Below are positions 25,754-34,229 of a stretch of 37,514 bases of DNA, piece after piece. The notes under the pieces were generated by a model. The model made no database searches. It was given only the letters and a program-made list of their open reading frames with translations, and was not told the DNA's origin. The translations under genes were made by a program, and so were the position numbers. Source of the DNA: Pseudomonas viridiflava (GTDB taxonomy: Bacteria; Pseudomonadota; Gammaproteobacteria; Pseudomonadales; Pseudomonadaceae); the NCBI RefSeq assembly GCF_900580675.1, contig NZ_UTBG01000076.1, forward strand, positions 1 to 37,514, read 5' to 3'. Each line of letters opens with the position of its first letter. Within the stretch, counting starts at the first letter, position 1.

Positions 25754-25847
25754 TGTGGCGAGGGAGCTTGCTCCCGCTGGGCTGCGAAGCGGCCCCATTA
25801 TTTTGGGAGCGCTACGCACTCCAGCGGGAGCAAGCTCCCTCGCCACA
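25754..25847. repeat. REP pair in inverted orientation (REPIN/BIME)
   Basis: Two perfect 27-base REP copies face each other at 25754-25780 and 25821-25847 (TGTGGCGAGGGAGCTTGCTC plus CCGCTGG, and its exact inverse), with a 40-base spacer that contains further short inverted repeats. This is a typical Pseudomonas REPIN, mobilised by RAYT transposases elsewhere in the genome. It lies in the gene-free stretch 25742-26047 between the LysR gene and the transporter operon; the promoter of that operon must lie to its right. Confidence 0.9.
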
Positions 25848-26047
25848 GGTGAACATCGGCTGCGATAGGGTTTTGCACTGAAATGTGGCGCGCGATGCGC
25901 TGCGGATTCCCGCGCGCACCCTTTTGAGCTGCATAGGTTCTACCTACCCAGTGCGCCGGGTTTTACGAATTGACCCTTAGCCCCCATCCCCACGACTCTC
26001 ATCCCATCGATGCAGATCAACTTCTTTTTGTTCAGGGCACCGCGACG

Positions 26048-27565
26048 ATGACATTCGACTGGCATTACATGTTTGGTTTACTCGGCGATGCCGAGTTCTG
26101 GCGCGCGACGTGGACGGTGATCAAGCTCAGCACCCTGACCTGGGTCTTGAGCATCGGCCTGGGCTTTCTGCTGGCGCTGGCCAAACAATCCAAACAGCCG
26201 CTGTTGAGCGTTCCGGCGCGTGGCTATATCTGGTTGTTCCGCAGCTTGCCGCTGCTGGTGCTGCTGATCTTTATCTACAACCTGCCCCAGGCGCTGCCCG
26301 GCACCTCGGCGGTGCTGGCCGACCCGTTCTGGTCCGGCCTGCTGGCGCTGGTGATCTGCGAAACGGCGTATGTGGCCGAAATCCATCGCGGGGGGTTGCT
26401 CTCGATTCCCAAGGGGCAGGGCGAAGCGGCACGCGCGCTGGGCTTGAGGTTCTTTGGCACCCAGTGGCGCGTGGTCATCCCGCAGGCGTTGCGGGTGGCG
26501 CTGCCGTCGCTGGCCAACGAATACATTTCCATCGTCAAGCTCACCTCCCTGGTGTCGGTGATTTCGCTGACCGAGATTCTGATGGTCGGCCAGCGCCTGT
26601 ATTCGCAGAACTTCCTGGTGATCGAAACCATGGCGGCGGTGGCGTTCTTCTATGTGTTTATCGTCACCGTGTTCGACTTTTTGCTCAAACACCTGGAGGC
26701 CTTTCTCGACGTTAACCAGCGCAGTGTCTCCCGCGTGCCGGACGCGGCGGTGCTGGCCCTGGCGACCCAACAGCAGGTCGCCGTGCAACGCCCGGCCAGC
26801 AACGGCGTTGCCGCGCTGCAAGCCGCGCGGTTGCACAAGGCCTACAACGACATTGAAGTGCTGGGCTCGGTCAACTTGCAGGTGCAGCCGGGTGAAGTGG
26901 TGTCGGTGATCGGGCCGTCGGGCTCGGGTAAAACCACGCTGATTCGCCTGCTCAACGGCCTTGAGCAACTGGACAATGGCGAGATCCATATCAACGGCCT
27001 GCCGTTCATTCACTTGAGCAAAGTCGGCGCGCAGAAACCCCAGTTCATCGAGCACGCCGAGCATCGCCTGACCATCGGGATGGTGTTCCAGAGCTTCAAC
27101 CTGTTCCCGCATTTGAGTGTGCTCGACAACCTGCTGATGGCGCCGAAATACCACCGCCTCGGCGCTACCTCCGAACTCAAGCAGCAGGCCTACGCGCTGC
27201 TGCACAAGGTCGGCATGCTCGACCACACCTGGAAGTACCCGCACCAGTTGTCGGGTGGCCAACAGCAACGCGTGGCCATCGCCCGCGCCTTGATGATGCG
27301 CCCGCAGATCATGTTGTTCGACGAGCCCACCTCGGCGCTCGACCCGGAGAAAGTCAACGAAGTGCTGCAAGTCATCGAGGCCCTGGCCGAGGAGGGCATC
27401 ACCATGGTGATCGTCACCCACGAGATGAATTTTGCCTTCAAGGTCTCCGACCGGATCGTCTTCATGGAGAAGGGGCGGGTGGTCTGCGACGACACGCCCG
27501 ATGCATTGCGCAGCGGCCACAACCCACGCGTGGAGGCGTTCCTCAAGGACGTCTCGCTGGCGTGA
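26048..27565 (+). CDS. Fused polar amino-acid ABC permease/ATP-binding protein
   Basis: A 505-residue fusion. The first 225 residues are a HisM-type permease with five membrane helices and the EAA loop (EAARALGLRFFGTQWRVVIP, about 126-145). A linker follows, then a complete ATPase: Walker A GPSGSGKTT (289-297), signature LSGGQQQR (401-408), Walker B IMLFDEP (421-427). The ATG at 26048 is preferred because the permease domain starts there; an upstream TTG at 25970 would add 26 unconserved residues. With the binding protein at 28495 it makes a full importer for an amino-acid-like solute. Confidence 0.9.
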   Translation: MTFDWHYMFGLLGDAEFWRATWTVIKLSTLTWVLSIGLGFLLALAKQSKQPLLSVPARGYIWLFRSLPLLVLLIFIYNLPQALPGTSAVLADPFWSGLLALVICETAYVAEIHRGGLLSIPKGQGEAARALGLRFFGTQWRVVIPQALRVALPSLANEYISIVKLTSLVSVISLTEILMVGQRLYSQNFLVIETMAAVAFFYVFIVTVFDFLLKHLEAFLDVNQRSVSRVPDAAVLALATQQQVAVQRPASNGVAALQAARLHKAYNDIEVLGSVNLQVQPGEVVSVIGPSGSGKTTLIRLLNGLEQLDNGEIHINGLPFIHLSKVGAQKPQFIEHAEHRLTIGMVFQSFNLFPHLSVLDNLLMAPKYHRLGATSELKQQAYALLHKVGMLDHTWKYPHQLSGGQQQRVAIARALMMRPQIMLFDEPTSALDPEKVNEVLQVIEALAEEGITMVIVTHEMNFAFKVSDRIVFMEKGRVVCDDTPDALRSGHNPRVEAFLKDVSLA

Positions 27566-27592
27566 CCTGTTTAACGTTCAGGAAACACTAAG

Positions 27593-28465
27593 ATGATCGA
27601 GCAAGCTCAAATCGAACAATTCCAGCGCGACGGATTCCTGGTGGTAGAAGGCGTGTTGGCGCCGGACGAAGTGGCCGCGTTGCAGCACGACTTCGACCAG
27701 TGGGTAGAAGAAAGCCGCAGCCACGCCGGAGGCTGGGGCGCCACCGTGGATGGTCGCGCGCGGTTCGACCTGGAAGGCGACCACCGCCCGGATCACCCCT
27801 CGTTGCGCCGGGTGAGTTCGCCCACCGAGATTTCCCCGGTGTACGAGCGCGTGGCGTTGCACTCGCGGATGGCGGCGATTTCCGCGCAGTTGGTCGGTGC
27901 CAGTGGTGCGCGGTTTCACCACAGCAAAATCAACTCGAAACTGCCGCACACCGCGACCCAGGTGAAGTGGCACCAGGACTTTCTATTCACGCCCCACAGC
28001 AACGATGACATCGTCACCGCCTTGCTGATGGTCAGCGAAGTGACCCCGCAAAACGGCCCGCTGAATGTGATCCCCGGCAGCCACAAAGGCCCGCTGTGGT
28101 CGCACTGGCAGAACCAGCGTTTTACCGGCTCGGTGGATGACGCCGTGGTCGAAGCGCACTGCCAGCAACCGGTCGCCTGCTACGGCCCGGCCGGCTCCGT
28201 GTGTTTCATGCACACCCGCCTTTTACACGCTTCGAGCCCTAACGAGACCGAACTCCCGCGCACTCTGTTCATCAGCGTCTACGCCGCTGAAGACGCGCTG
28301 CCATTCGGCGAAAACCCTTTGCCTAGCGCACACGCCGGCCTGCTGGTGGCCGGTGCAGAAAGCGGTTTGGTGCGCTCCACGGACAACCATATGCGCTTGC
28401 CGCAGAAACCCCGTGGCGCGTCGTTTTTTGTGCAACAGGCCGGCCAGGATTCCGCGACAGCCTAA
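27593..28465 (+). CDS. Phytanoyl-CoA dioxygenase (PhyH)-family hydroxylase
   Basis: A 290-residue Fe(II)/2-oxoglutarate-dependent oxygenase of the PhyH family. The iron-binding triad is His127 and Asp129 (in KWHQDF) plus His212 (in TRLLHAS). Arg223 in LPRTLF is the likely 2-oxoglutarate-binding residue, and NVIPGSHKGP is the family marker. Bacterial members hydroxylate small molecules such as ectoine or amino-acid derivatives, so this one probably hydroxylates the imported compound. It starts 27 bases after the ABC fusion gene, behind an AGGA site. Confidence 0.9.
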   Translation: MIEQAQIEQFQRDGFLVVEGVLAPDEVAALQHDFDQWVEESRSHAGGWGATVDGRARFDLEGDHRPDHPSLRRVSSPTEISPVYERVALHSRMAAISAQLVGASGARFHHSKINSKLPHTATQVKWHQDFLFTPHSNDDIVTALLMVSEVTPQNGPLNVIPGSHKGPLWSHWQNQRFTGSVDDAVVEAHCQQPVACYGPAGSVCFMHTRLLHASSPNETELPRTLFISVYAAEDALPFGENPLPSAHAGLLVAGAESGLVRSTDNHMRLPQKPRGASFFVQQAGQDSATA

Positions 28466-28494
28466 CCTCCCCAAAACCCTTGCAGGTAATGACC

Positions 28495-29325
28495 ATGACA
28501 GCGTTTCAGAAAAGTGTTCGCCCCCTCGCCGTGTGCCTGCTGGGCGCCGCGTTTGCATTGACCTCGTTGGCGGCTTCGGCCTTTCAGCAGGAAGGCAAGA
28601 TCATCGCCGGTTCCGACGTGACGTTCTTCCCGTATGAGTATATGGATAACAACAAGCCGGCCGGCTTTGACATCGAATTCATGGACGGCCTGGGCAAGGT
28701 CATGGGGCGCAAGGTCGAGACCCTCGACACGCGCTTTCCCAACCTGATCACCGGCCTGCAAGCCGGTCGTTTCGATGTGACCAACTCGTCGATGTACATC
28801 ACCGCCGAGCGCGTCAAAGTCATCGACATGATCCCTTACCTGAAGAGCGGCGAGTCGATCCTGACCCTCAAGGACAGCGCCTTCCAGCCCAAGACCCCGG
28901 AAGAGTTCTGCGGCCACAAGATCGGCTCCATGGGCGCCACCTCGTGGCTGGCGCAGATGAACAAACTCTCGGCCGAATACTGCGTGGCCAAGGGCTTGAA
29001 ACCGATCCTGATCAGCGAATACAGCACCGACCCGCAAACCACCCAGGCCCTGTTGGCGCATGCGGTTGAAGCACAGATCACCGACGCCGCCGTGGCGCGG
29101 GGCGTTGTCGACAAGCTGGGCAACCGCGTGGTGATTTCTTCCGACACCTTGATCTACCCGGTGCTTAACGGCTTTGGCGTGAAGAAGGGCAATGACACGG
29201 TGAAAAAAGCCTTGCTCGACGGCCTGGAAAAATACCGCGCCACCCCTGAATACGCGGCGTTGCTCAAGAAGTACAACTTCGAGGCGCCAACCGACGCCGA
29301 CCTTGCGGCCTTGATGCCGAAGTAA
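28495..29325 (+). CDS. Periplasmic amino-acid-type substrate-binding protein
   Basis: A 276-residue family-3 solute-binding protein with a signal peptide (about 1-27, ending LAASAFQQ) and the motif AGFDIEFMDGLGKVMGR, typical of binding proteins for polar amino acids and opines. The expected ligand-binding segment FDVTNSSMYITAERVKVIDM is present. The ATG at 28495 is chosen because AGGT lies eight bases upstream; an ATG at 28489 is too close to it. It works with the fused permease/ATPase encoded two genes upstream. Confidence 0.92.
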   Translation: MTAFQKSVRPLAVCLLGAAFALTSLAASAFQQEGKIIAGSDVTFFPYEYMDNNKPAGFDIEFMDGLGKVMGRKVETLDTRFPNLITGLQAGRFDVTNSSMYITAERVKVIDMIPYLKSGESILTLKDSAFQPKTPEEFCGHKIGSMGATSWLAQMNKLSAEYCVAKGLKPILISEYSTDPQTTQALLAHAVEAQITDAAVARGVVDKLGNRVVISSDTLIYPVLNGFGVKKGNDTVKKALLDGLEKYRATPEYAALLKKYNFEAPTDADLAALMPK

Positions 29326-29378
29326 GCTTGACGCGCGCGCCGCAGCCCACTGCGGCCGCGCCCTGCGGAGACCGATTC

Positions 29379-30110
29379 ATGGCGTTATCCCACGAAGAAC
29401 AGACGCGCATCGACCTGGCGGCGACCTTTCGCATCATTGCCCACGTGGGCATGCACGAAGCGGTGGCCAACCACTTCAGCGCTGCCGTTTCGGCCGATGG
29501 CAAACAGTTTTTGCTCAACCCGAAGTGGAAGCACTTCTCCCGAATTCGCGCCAGTGACCTGCTGCTGTTGAACGCGGACGACCAAGCCTGCGCCGACCAC
29601 CCGAACGTGGACGCCACGGCGTGGTCGATCCACGGGCAGATCCACCGCCTGCTGCCGCAAACCCGTGCCGTGCTGCACCTGCACCCGGTCTACACCACCG
29701 CCGTGGCGTGCCTGGCCAAGCCGCATATCCCGCCGATCGATCAGAACACTGCGCGCTATTTCAACCGCGTGGCGGTGGACGAACTCTACGGCGGCATGGC
29801 CGATACCGAGGCCGAAGGCGCGCGCCTGGCCGGGCTGCTCGACGGCAAGAGCCGCTTGCTGATGGGCAACCACGGCGTGATGGTCACGGCAGCGTCCGTC
29901 GGCGAGGCGTTCGACGATATCTGGACCCTCGAGCGCTCCTGCCAGATCCTGGTGACGGCCTGGTCCACCGGGCAGCCGCTGCGCCTATTGTCGGACGAAG
30001 TAGCGGAGAAAACCGCGCGGGGCTGGGAAGGCATTGCGGATTTTTCGCGCCAGCACTTTGAAGAAATGAAACAGTTGATGATCGACGCCGACCCATCGGT
30101 ACTCGATTGA
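29379..30110 (+). CDS. Class II aldolase/adducin-domain protein
   Basis: A 243-residue protein with the class II aldolase/adducin fold. Three metal-binding histidines are visible: His100 and His102 (in VLHLHPVYTT) and His165 (in MGNHGVMV). The usual catalytic glutamate of fuculose-phosphate aldolases is not evident at the expected position (around Thr80). It may catalyse a retro-aldol or decarboxylation-type step, or act without aldolase activity. The start at 29379 follows GGAG; a longer upstream frame has no ribosome site. It belongs to the transporter operon. Confidence 0.87.
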   Translation: MALSHEEQTRIDLAATFRIIAHVGMHEAVANHFSAAVSADGKQFLLNPKWKHFSRIRASDLLLLNADDQACADHPNVDATAWSIHGQIHRLLPQTRAVLHLHPVYTTAVACLAKPHIPPIDQNTARYFNRVAVDELYGGMADTEAEGARLAGLLDGKSRLLMGNHGVMVTAASVGEAFDDIWTLERSCQILVTAWSTGQPLRLLSDEVAEKTARGWEGIADFSRQHFEEMKQLMIDADPSVLD

Positions 30111-30120
30111 GGGCTTTTTT

Positions 30121-30798
30121 ATGACGTTTTCGGTTGTTGCGCGCTGCGAAGAAACCGGCCAGCTGGGTATCGCGATCAGCTCTTCGAGCATCGCCGTCGG
30201 CGCCCGTTGCCCTTGGGTGCGTGCCGGTGTGGGCGCGGTGGCTTCGCAGAACATCACGTTGCCGAGCCTGGGGCCGCAGATTCTGGATGTGCTGGAGGAG
30301 GGGGCTGCGTCCAGTGAGGCCTTGGCGGCGGTGCTTGCCGGTGAGCCGCACAGTGAGTATCGTCAGGTCACGGTGATTGACTGCGCGGGCCGCACCGCGC
30401 ATTTCAGCGGCGCGCAGACCCTTGGCATTCACCGTGCGCTGAGCGGCGAGCAATGCGTGGCGGCGGGCAATATGTTGGCTAACCCCGGCGTGATCGACGC
30501 CATGGTGCGCGCGTTCGAAAGCGCCTCGGGGCATCTCGCCGAGCGCTTGCTGGCGGCGATGCATGCGGGCCAGGCCCAGGGCGGCGAGGCGGGGCCGGTG
30601 CATTCGGCGGCGCTGCTGGTGGTGGATGATTTGCTCTGGCCCATCGTCAACCTGCGCGTGGACTGGGCCGATGAAGACCCGATCGGCGCCCTCGACCACC
30701 TCTGGCAGGCCTATCGTGACCAGTTGCAGGACTACATCGACCGCGCCATCAACCCGCAGATCGCACCAGGTTACGCCGTGCCGGGAGATGAGCGATGA
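30121..30798 (+). CDS. DUF1028 family protein
   Basis: A 225-residue DUF1028 protein (Ntn-hydrolase-like fold) starting MTFSVVARCEETGQLGIAIS and containing AVGARCPWVRAGVGAVASQN and GNMLANPGVI. No DUF1028 member has a settled biochemical role known to me; an amidohydrolase activity is plausible from the fold. GAGGG precedes the ATG. It overlaps argE by four bases (ATGA), so the two are translationally coupled and probably act in sequence. Confidence 0.9.
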   Translation: MTFSVVARCEETGQLGIAISSSSIAVGARCPWVRAGVGAVASQNITLPSLGPQILDVLEEGAASSEALAAVLAGEPHSEYRQVTVIDCAGRTAHFSGAQTLGIHRALSGEQCVAAGNMLANPGVIDAMVRAFESASGHLAERLLAAMHAGQAQGGEAGPVHSAALLVVDDLLWPIVNLRVDWADEDPIGALDHLWQAYRDQLQDYIDRAINPQIAPGYAVPGDER

Positions 30799-31946
30799 GC
30801 ACCAGCCGCGACCTGCTGGCGCAACTGGTGCGTTTCGACACCACCAGCCGTGAGTCCAACCTGGCGTTGATCGATTTTGTGCGCACCTACCTGCTCGATC
30901 ACGGCGTGGCCTGCGAGCTGGTGTACAACGCGCACAAGAGCAAGGCCAACCTGCTGGCGACCATCGGCCCGGCCGAGGTGCCGGGCATTGTGTTGTCCGG
31001 GCATACCGACGTGGTACCGGTGGACGGCCAGCGCTGGACGGTGGCGCCGTTTGAACTCACGGAAAGAGACGGCAAGTTGTTTGGGCGTGGCACCGCCGAC
31101 ATGAAGGGCTATATCGCCTGTGTGCTGGCCAGCGTGCCGGCATTGGTCAAGGCGCCGCTGCGCATGCCGGTGCATATCGCGCTGTCGTATGACGAAGAGG
31201 TCGGCTGCCTGGGCGTGCGCTCGTTGATCGAGCGGTTTCACGGGCAGCCGGTCAAGCCGCTGCTGTGCGTGATCGGCGAGCCCACCGCGCTCAAGCCGGT
31301 ACTCGGTCACAAAGGCAAACTGGCGGTGCGCTGCGAAGTGCACGGCGCAGCCTGCCACTCGGCCTATGCGCCGTCCGGCGTGAATGCCATCGAATATGCC
31401 GCGCGGCTGATCGGTGAACTGGTGCGGCTCGGGGAAACCCTCAAGGCGCCAGAGCACTTGGACGAGCGTTTTGACCCGCCGTTTTCCACGGTGCAAACCG
31501 GTGTGATCAGCGGCGGCAAGGCGCTGAATATCGTCCCGCAAAATTGCACCTTTGATTTTGAAGTGCGCTCATTACCGGCCCAGGACCCCTGGCAGGTGGC
31601 GCACCAGTTGCGCGGTTATGCCGAGCGCACCCTGCTGCCCGCAATGCAGGCCGTGAGTGCGCCGTGCGCGATCAATTTCAGTGAGTTGTCGAGCTACCCG
31701 GGCCTGGCGACTTCGTTGGAGAGCCAGGCGGCTGAGTGGGTCGCGCAGTTCTGTGGCTCGCGGGAATTTGGCACCGTGGCGTTCGGCACTGAAGGCGGGC
31801 TGTTTGACCAGGCCGGCATTCCCACCGTGGTGTGCGGGCCGGGGAGCATGGAGCAGGGGCACAAGCCGGATGAGTTCATCAGCGTGGAGCAACTGGATGC
31901 TTGCGACCGAATGCTGGAGCGGGTGTTGGGGTTTGTGAGCCAGTAG
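30795..31946 (+). CDS. argE: ArgE-like acetylornithine deacetylase/M20 deacylase
   Basis: A 383-residue M20-family metallohydrolase that best resembles ArgE. Two-zinc-site residues are His70 and Asp72 (GHTDVVPVDG), Asp102 (GTADMKGY), Glu134/Glu135 (YDEEVGCLG), Glu162 (GEPT) and His356 (GHKPDEF). ArgE removes the acetyl group from N2-acetylornithine, but Pseudomonas makes arginine by the transacetylase cycle, so a paralogue in a catabolic operon more likely deacylates another N-acyl amino acid. It is the last gene of the operon; a hairpin follows 36 bases on. Confidence 0.9.
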   Translation: MSTSRDLLAQLVRFDTTSRESNLALIDFVRTYLLDHGVACELVYNAHKSKANLLATIGPAEVPGIVLSGHTDVVPVDGQRWTVAPFELTERDGKLFGRGTADMKGYIACVLASVPALVKAPLRMPVHIALSYDEEVGCLGVRSLIERFHGQPVKPLLCVIGEPTALKPVLGHKGKLAVRCEVHGAACHSAYAPSGVNAIEYAARLIGELVRLGETLKAPEHLDERFDPPFSTVQTGVISGGKALNIVPQNCTFDFEVRSLPAQDPWQVAHQLRGYAERTLLPAMQAVSAPCAINFSELSSYPGLATSLESQAAEWVAQFCGSREFGTVAFGTEGGLFDQAGIPTVVCGPGSMEQGHKPDEFISVEQLDACDRMLERVLGFVSQ

Positions 31947-31981
31947 CCATCCCCATGGTACAAGCCGTCCACTGATCAAAA

Positions 31982-32004
31982 TGTGGGAGGGGGCCCCTCC
32001 CACA
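31982..32004. repeat. 23-bp perfect palindrome after argE
   Basis: TGTGGGAGGGG and its exact inverse CCCCTCCCACA are separated by a single G. This is a common Pseudomonas repeat type and could end the long transporter operon. No T-run follows. Confidence 0.7.
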
Positions 32005-32170
32005 GTGTCCTGTTACGCGATGATACTGGCGGCCCATCAGAAACAAGCACTTATAGAATCGATCGGCTGCTTGGGTAAGGACTGGGCTAGGTTTTTATCT
32101 ACCGGATCTCACCGGTATTAAAAATTCACTGGCATCAGACAGGAGTAGCCAGTAGGCTACATGTGAATCT

Positions 32171-32473
32171 GTGACTAATTTGATCGGCAGGACGCCGGAG
32201 TTTGATACGTGGCTCGACGGCATGAAGGATATTTGCGGGAAAGTGGCTGTTCTGGCCCGGTTGGACCGGGCCGAAGAAAACAATTTCGGCGACTGCGAAC
32301 CTGTAGGTGACGGCCTGAGTGAAATGCGTGTTTTTGTCGGGCCCGGCTACAGGATTTATTTCGTACGCACGGGCATCGCCGCTTACCTGATGTTATGGGG
32401 CAGTGATAAAACCGACCAGAACAGAGGAATCAAGCGGGCAAAAGAGATTCTCGATGCCCTGAGAGGTAGATGA
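32171..32473 (+). CDS. HigB/RelE-like addiction-module toxin
   Basis: A 100-residue toxin of the phage-Gp49-like HigB group (RelE superfamily), probably an mRNA endonuclease. Family markers are FDTWLDGMKD, ARLDRAEENNFGD, EMRVFVGPGYRIYFVR and the tail LWGSDKTDQNRGIKRAKEI. It starts at a GTG with a poor ribosome site, which may keep toxin synthesis low. The toxin gene precedes the antitoxin gene, as usual for this group, with one base between stop and start. Confidence 0.9.
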   Translation: MTNLIGRTPEFDTWLDGMKDICGKVAVLARLDRAEENNFGDCEPVGDGLSEMRVFVGPGYRIYFVRTGIAAYLMLWGSDKTDQNRGIKRAKEILDALRGR

Positions 32474-32474
32474 A

Positions 32475-32828
32475 ATGAGCGAATCGACATTCAAGCCAGA
32501 GGACATGCCAATCCTCGATCTTGATACATCCGGCTCCAGTGTCTATGAAGCTTCGCGCTTCCTCGACAGCCCGGAAACCATCAGTGCTTATCTGGCGCAA
32601 AGCATGAAGTCCCAGGACCCCCGGATACTCATGAAGGCGCTGGCCGAAGTCGCCAAGGCCCAGGGCGTGAACAAGGTGGCGGAAGCGGCGGGGGTTAATC
32701 GCGAGAGCCTGTATAAAACCCTGAAGGGCGGCTCCAAAACGCGCTATGAGACGATCCAGAAACTGATGCTGGCGTTGGGCGTGGAGCTGACGGTGCAGCC
32801 GCTCAAGCGACCACACTCGGCGAAATAA
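32475..32828 (+). CDS. HigA-like addiction-module antitoxin
   Basis: A 117-residue antitoxin with the late helix-turn-helix VNKVAEAAGVNRESLYKTL and the family end YETIQKLMLALGVELTVQP. Its N-terminal part (DSPETISAYLAQSMKS) is the usual toxin-binding segment. It is coupled to the toxin gene (one-base gap). It should neutralise the toxin and repress the operon. Confidence 0.9.
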   Translation: MSESTFKPEDMPILDLDTSGSSVYEASRFLDSPETISAYLAQSMKSQDPRILMKALAEVAKAQGVNKVAEAAGVNRESLYKTLKGGSKTRYETIQKLMLALGVELTVQPLKRPHSAK

Positions 32829-32837
32829 CGACGATCA

Positions 32838-32873
32838 GATGTGGGCGCGCTACAGCGCCCACATCATTTTTTT
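32838..32873 (+). terminator. Rho-independent terminator of the toxin-antitoxin operon
   Basis: An 11-bp stem (GATGTGGGCGC pairing with GCGCCCACATC, 32838-32848 and 32855-32865) with a 6-base loop, followed by a run of seven T (32867-32873). It is a textbook terminator on the plus strand, placed just before the convergent gudD stop. Confidence 0.9.
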
Positions 32874-32884
32874 GCCTTGAGGTA

Positions 32885-34210
32885 TCAGCGCACCAGGCAC
32901 GGTTGCTTGTTATTGAAGCGCCAGCCCGGAATCAAAAACTGCATCGCCACGCTGTCATCCCGCGCGCCCAGCCCCATGCCTTTGTAGAGCTCATGGGCCT
33001 TCGCCACGGCGTCCATGTCGATGTCCACGCCCAGGCCCGGCTTGGCCGGGACCTTCACGTAACCGCCTTCGATTTTCAGCGGCTCCCTGGTCAGCCGCTG
33101 GCCGTCCTGCCAGATCCAGTGGGTGTCGATGGCAGTGATCTCGCCCGGTGCGGCGGCGGCTACCTGGGTGAACATTGCCAAGGAAATATCGAAGTGGTTG
33201 TTGGAGTGCGAGCCCCAGGTCAGGCCCCAGTCGTTGCACATTTGCGCGACGCGCACCGAGCCTTGCATCGTCCAGAAGTGCGGGTCGGCGAGGGGGATGT
33301 CCACCGATTGCAACTGGATCGCGTGGCCCATTTCACGCCAGTCGGTGGCGATCATGTTGGTGGCGGTTTTCAGGCCGGTGGCACGGCGGAATTCGGCCAT
33401 GACTTCGCGGCCCGAGTAGCCGTTTTCTGCACCGCACGGGTCTTCGGCGTAGGCGAGTACGTGGTGCTGGTCGCGGCACAGGCGGATGGCTTCTTTGAGT
33501 GACCAGGCGCCGTTCGGGTCGAGGGTGATGCGGGCGTCCGGAAAGCGCTCGGCCAGCGCGGTGACGGCTTCGATTTCGGCATCGCCACTCAATACGCCGC
33601 CCTTGAGTTTGAAATCGTTGAAGCCGTACTTGGCTTTGGCGGCTTCGGCCAGGCGCACTACGGCCTCGGCGGTCAGGGCCGTTTCATGGCGCAGGCGGAA
33701 CCAGTCGTCATCGGCGTCGGCCTCGTTGCGGTAGGCCAGGTCGGTGGCGGTGCGGTCGCCGACGTAGAACAGGTAACCGAGCATTTTGACTGCATCGCGC
33801 TGCTGCCCTTCGCCGAGCAAGGCGGCCACCGGCACTTCGAGGAATTGCCCCAGCAGGTCGAGCAGCGCGGCTTCCATGGCGGTGACCGCATGGATGGTGA
33901 TGCGCAGGTCAAAGGTTTGCAGGCCACGACCGGCTGAATCGCGGGAGGCGAAGGTGCTGCGCATCTGGTTGAGGATGCGCTGGTACTGGCCGATCGGTTG
34001 GCCGACTACCAGGCTGCGTGCGTCTTCGAGGGTTTCGCGGATGCGTTCGCCGCCCGGCACTTCACCGACGCCCGTATTGCCGCTGCTGTCCTTGAGAATC
34101 ACGATATTACGCGTGAAGTAGGGGCCATGGGCGCCGCTGAGGTTAAGCAGCATGCTGTCGTGGCCGGCCACGGGGATGACCTGGAAATGGGTGACTACAG
34201 GGGTATTCAT
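32885..34210 (-). CDS. gudD: Glucarate dehydratase GudD
   Basis: A 441-residue enolase-superfamily dehydratase that converts D-glucarate to 5-keto-4-deoxy-D-glucarate. The catalytic lysines Lys201 and Lys203 (FKLKGG), metal ligands Asp231 (LDPNGAW) and Glu256 (YAEDPCG), Asn285 and the histidine-bearing motif SHSNNH (334-339) are present. AGGA precedes the ATG. It is the second gene of an operon with the MFS permease (19 bases apart). Confidence 0.95.
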   Translation of the reverse strand: MNTPVVTHFQVIPVAGHDSMLLNLSGAHGPYFTRNIVILKDSSGNTGVGEVPGGERIRETLEDARSLVVGQPIGQYQRILNQMRSTFASRDSAGRGLQTFDLRITIHAVTAMEAALLDLLGQFLEVPVAALLGEGQQRDAVKMLGYLFYVGDRTATDLAYRNEADADDDWFRLRHETALTAEAVVRLAEAAKAKYGFNDFKLKGGVLSGDAEIEAVTALAERFPDARITLDPNGAWSLKEAIRLCRDQHHVLAYAEDPCGAENGYSGREVMAEFRRATGLKTATNMIATDWREMGHAIQLQSVDIPLADPHFWTMQGSVRVAQMCNDWGLTWGSHSNNHFDISLAMFTQVAAAAPGEITAIDTHWIWQDGQRLTREPLKIEGGYVKVPAKPGLGVDIDMDAVAKAHELYKGMGLGARDDSVAMQFLIPGWRFNNKQPCLVR

Positions 34211-34229
34211 GGCAAATTCCTAAATAAAC

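Noticed and set aside
25754..25847. REP pair considered as a CRISPR-like or terminator structure
   Set aside because: Only two copies in inverted orientation with the known REP sequence, no spacer array and no cas genes.
26078..27520. 480-codon minus-strand frame opposite the ABC fusion
   Set aside because: Antisense shadow of a protein with intact Walker and signature motifs.
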